Origin: Photobacterium indicum
GTDB lineage: Bacteria; Pseudomonadota; Gammaproteobacteria; Enterobacterales; Vibrionaceae
Assembly (NCBI RefSeq): GCF_003026215.1
Contig: NZ_PYOC01000016.1
Location: 34,900 to 98,899 of the forward strand
Direction of reading: 5' to 3'
Length of the DNA: 64,000 bases
A program made the position numbers and the translations under genes. This document shows, piece by piece, positions 62,092-64,000 of the stretch (positions are counted from its first letter, which is position 1; each line of letters starts with the position of its first letter). The notes beneath the pieces are model-generated. The model made no database searches. It was given only the letters and a program-made list of their open reading frames with translations, and was not told where the DNA came from.

Positions 62092-62880
62092 GTGAAAACG
62101 GTACTTATCTTTGATTCTGGTGTTGGTGGCTTATCTGTCTATCAAGAAATACACTCACTTATGCCGCAAGTGCAGTACATTTATGCCTTTGATAACGCTG
62201 CATTCCCATATGGTGAATTAGCAGAAGATGTATTGCTTCAAAGAACTCAGCATATTGTTTGTTTATTGGCTGAACAGCATAACGTTGATCTTGTTGTTAT
62301 TGCATGCAATACCGCGAGTACGATTGTATTACCTACATTACGTGAAAGTTTATCAATTCCAGTCGTTGGTGTTGTACCCGCGATAAAACCTGCAGCAGCC
62401 CTTAGCCAGACAAAAGTTATTGGGCTATTAGCAACACCTGCGACTATTCATCGTTCTTATACCCACGAATTGATTTCATCTTTTGCAAGTAATTGCGATG
62501 TTAGGCTGATAGGTTCAACACGTTTGGTTGAAATAGCAGAAGAAAAGCTTCGTGGTTTGCCCGTTTCAATCGATGAAATTGCTGAGATTATTAAGCCTTG
62601 GCAAAAAGATGTTGATTGCATAATTCTAGGCTGTACACATTTCCCTTTAATTAAAGATGAAATTAGACTGGCATTAGATAAAGCAATTGTCATTGTTGAT
62701 TCAGGAAAAGCGATAGCTAATCGCGTGAAAGGCTTATTGGGAGATGTACCGTCGAGTCATAAAAAATATTTGAACCTTACATACAACAGTGCCGCGACAA
62801 ATTATGAAGCGGCACTGAATAAAAGCTTAGAGAAAATACAGCTAAATGCTATGCAACCTCTTCACCGTCTAGATTTTTAG
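62092..62880 (+). CDS. murI: Glutamate racemase
   Basis: A 262-residue cofactor-independent racemase supplying D-glutamate for peptidoglycan. The two catalytic cysteines are in VVIACNTASTIVLP (about 69-82) and IILGCTHFPLI (about 180-190); FDSGVGGLSV (about 7-16) and PYGE complete the active site. GTG start; ribosome site weak (GGTGAA). Sitting next to an rrn operon is the same arrangement as E. coli murI-rrnB. Confidence 0.97.
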   Translation: MKTVLIFDSGVGGLSVYQEIHSLMPQVQYIYAFDNAAFPYGELAEDVLLQRTQHIVCLLAEQHNVDLVVIACNTASTIVLPTLRESLSIPVVGVVPAIKPAAALSQTKVIGLLATPATIHRSYTHELISSFASNCDVRLIGSTRLVEIAEEKLRGLPVSIDEIAEIIKPWQKDVDCIILGCTHFPLIKDEIRLALDKAIVIVDSGKAIANRVKGLLGDVPSSHKKYLNLTYNSAATNYEAALNKSLEKIQLNAMQPLHRLDF

Positions 62881-63307
62881 GATCGTTAGCTTCACGAATT
62901 TTTAAAGTTCGCTGGCCATATTCTTTATTGTTTAAGTTCTGAATTGCTGTATCAGCATCCGAGCTATTCATTACAACAAATCCAAAGCCTCGACGTTTCC
63001 CTGTGCGCTTATCTTTCATTAATCGTACAGCAAACACTTCACCATGTTCGGAAAAAAGGTTTTTCACATCACTTTCATTTGCACGGTAAGGAAGGTTACC
63101 GACATAGATTGTTTTGCTGCTTTGTGATGAATCAATAGGTTGCTCAGGAGATGGCTTAGAATCTTGCATGAAGCGTATTGCTAGACCAGTAATAACGGCA
63201 CCAACAGCAAAAGCTATCGCTGGTGGAACTGAAACAAAGCTAAAGATTAAAGAGCCGATAATGGTAATCGCAATTACTGTTATCGTAGTTTGGTTAGATG
63301 ATTTCAT
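62849..63307 (-). CDS. Membrane-anchored RNA-recognition-motif protein
   Basis: A 152-residue protein with two N-terminal hydrophobic segments (ITVIAITIIGSLIFSFVSV, AIAFAVGAVITGLAIRFM) followed by a single RRM: RNP2 IYVGNL (about 67-72) and RNP1 KRRGFGFVVM (about 106-115). The C-terminal tail is acidic (DPKNLDGEEVA). Vibrios and relatives carry RRM proteins of this sort with unknown roles; membrane tethering is inferred from hydrophobicity. Its 3' end overlaps the convergent murI by 32 bp. Confidence 0.9.
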   Translation of the reverse strand: MKSSNQTTITVIAITIIGSLIFSFVSVPPAIAFAVGAVITGLAIRFMQDSKPSPEQPIDSSQSSKTIYVGNLPYRANESDVKNLFSEHGEVFAVRLMKDKRTGKRRGFGFVVMNSSDADTAIQNLNNKEYGQRTLKIREANDPKNLDGEEVA

Positions 63308-63505
63308 ATAATAATTACATCGTCATAATTAGTAGGAGAGAATGCGTCATTGGTTATTTTAACAACAAAGTCACAATGATATTACTTTTATTGACTTGTA
63401 ATTACCAGAAGGTGAATGTGACAGCCCTCTAATGTTGTGATTACAAGCCATATGTTCACATTAGATGAAATAACCATCAAATAAAGTATTTTTTATAAAA
63501 AATAC

Positions 63506-63533
63506 TTGTCAGAGTGATCGGAGTCTCTATAAT
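63506..63533 (+). promoter_or_regulatory. rrn promoter P1
   Basis: TTGTCA (63506-63511), 16 bp, TATAAT (63528-63533), then a GC-rich discriminator GCCGCC typical of stringently controlled rrn promoters. An AT-rich tract upstream (63484-63503) is a likely UP element. Confidence 0.88.
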
Positions 63534-63701
63534 GCCGCCTCACTGACACTAAGCGGAATCAAAAAGAGGTTTTCGCCGAGTAAAAGTAAATGAGTTTTTA
63601 ACCGAGTTATATTAAGGCAAAGTTAGCTCATATCTTTACTATTCCATTAATTGAATAATAAAGAGAGTCAAAAAGATGTTTTAACTAATTAGAGTTTCTT
63701 C

Positions 63702-63729
63702 TTGACTTTATGATTTGCAGGTGTACTAT
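63702..63729 (+). promoter_or_regulatory. rrn promoter P2
   Basis: TTGACT (63702-63707), 16 bp, TACTAT (63724-63729), followed by ACGCGTCC. Second tandem promoter about 195 bp after P1. Confidence 0.85.
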
Positions 63730-63777
63730 ACGCGTCCTGACTTGCTGAAGCGTTCAACGCCAAGGCATTGAAAGTCA

Positions 63778-63793
63778 ACGTTCTTTAACAATT
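63778..63793 (+). promoter_or_regulatory. rrn antitermination boxA region
   Basis: GTTCTTTAACAATTTG resembles the boxA of rrn leaders (TGCTCTTTAACA in E. coli), and CAATCTGTGTGGGCACTCG follows, as in E. coli leaders. NusB-S10 would load here. Confidence 0.8.
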
Positions 63794-63975
63794 TGACCAT
63801 GCAATCTGTGTGGGCACTCGTGAAATTTTAAGTCGAAAGATTTATCAATGAACTGAGTGACCTTAATCATCGCAAGATGACACAGTCAATTTATGCTTCA
63901 TTTCTTCGCAAGAAGAACGAAACAAGAATATCAGTAAAAATCATTGAGCCGATTCGAAAGAATCAACAAAACTTT

Positions 63976-64000
63976 AATTGAAGAGTTTGATCATGGCTCA
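63976..64000 (+). rRNA. rrs: 16S ribosomal RNA, 5' end only
   Basis: AATTGAAGAGTTTGATCATG and GCTCA is the universal 5' start of bacterial 16S rRNA. The gene runs past the window edge. Confidence 0.97.

Overview
The window is a contiguous piece of the main chromosome of a marine gammaproteobacterium of the Vibrionaceae. Gene order (polA-spf-engB, hemN-yihI, typA-glnA-glnLG, yihY-dtd-madA, murI next to an rrn operon), EpsE-like type II secretion proteins, a long RyhB and a CsrB with 20 GGA motifs all fit that family. The moderate AT content suggests Photobacterium, but the genus is an inference. The content is overwhelmingly housekeeping; I see no insertion sequence, prophage or CRISPR array.

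Layout. 1-2213: a minus-strand bufferin operon (two near-identical DUF2282 precursor peptides, the MNIO enzyme BufB, the DUF2063 partner BufC, and a fourth gene that starts at the window edge). 2.5-14.5 kb: uvrD, ggt, a LysE-type exporter with an AraC regulator, rarD, recQ with a DUF3630 gene, a preQ1 riboswitch with yhhQ, a GNAT gene, the Fur-regulated sRNA RyhB, elbB. 14.5-24 kb: polA, Spot 42, one or two further sRNA candidates, engB, cytochrome c4, CsrB, yihI, a DUF2489 gene, hemN. 24-33.3 kb: add, the nitrogen regulators glnG and glnL, glnA with a sigma-54 promoter and NtrC sites, typA, an orphan ATPase. 33.3-42 kb: a DUF2959 lipoprotein, yihY-dtd-madA, an AsmA-family gene, pckA, hslO, hslR. 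42.2-53.5 kb: the complete type II secretion operon gspCDEFGHIJKLMN. 53.6-64 kb: nudE, cysQ, sthA, fabR-yijD, trmA, a cobalamin riboswitch with btuB and a DUF71 ATPase, murI, a membrane-anchored RRM protein, and the promoters, leader and first bases of an rRNA operon.

How the parts work together. The nitrogen block is self-contained: GlnL and GlnG should control the sigma-54 promoter of glnA through two NtrC sites, and a third, nearly perfect NtrC palindrome lies upstream of glnL. Copper or oxidative metal stress is the likely theme of the bufferin operon. RNA regulation is unusually dense: RyhB (iron), Spot 42 (carbon), CsrB (CsrA titration), preQ1 and cobalamin riboswitches, plus candidate sRNAs in the spf-engB gap. 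The secretion operon is tightly coupled by start/stop overlaps and carries a hexanucleotide microsatellite in gspL.

All calls were made by reading sequence; no database search or folding program was run. Starts were moved from the longest open frame wherever a Shine-Dalgarno sequence or family length argued for it.
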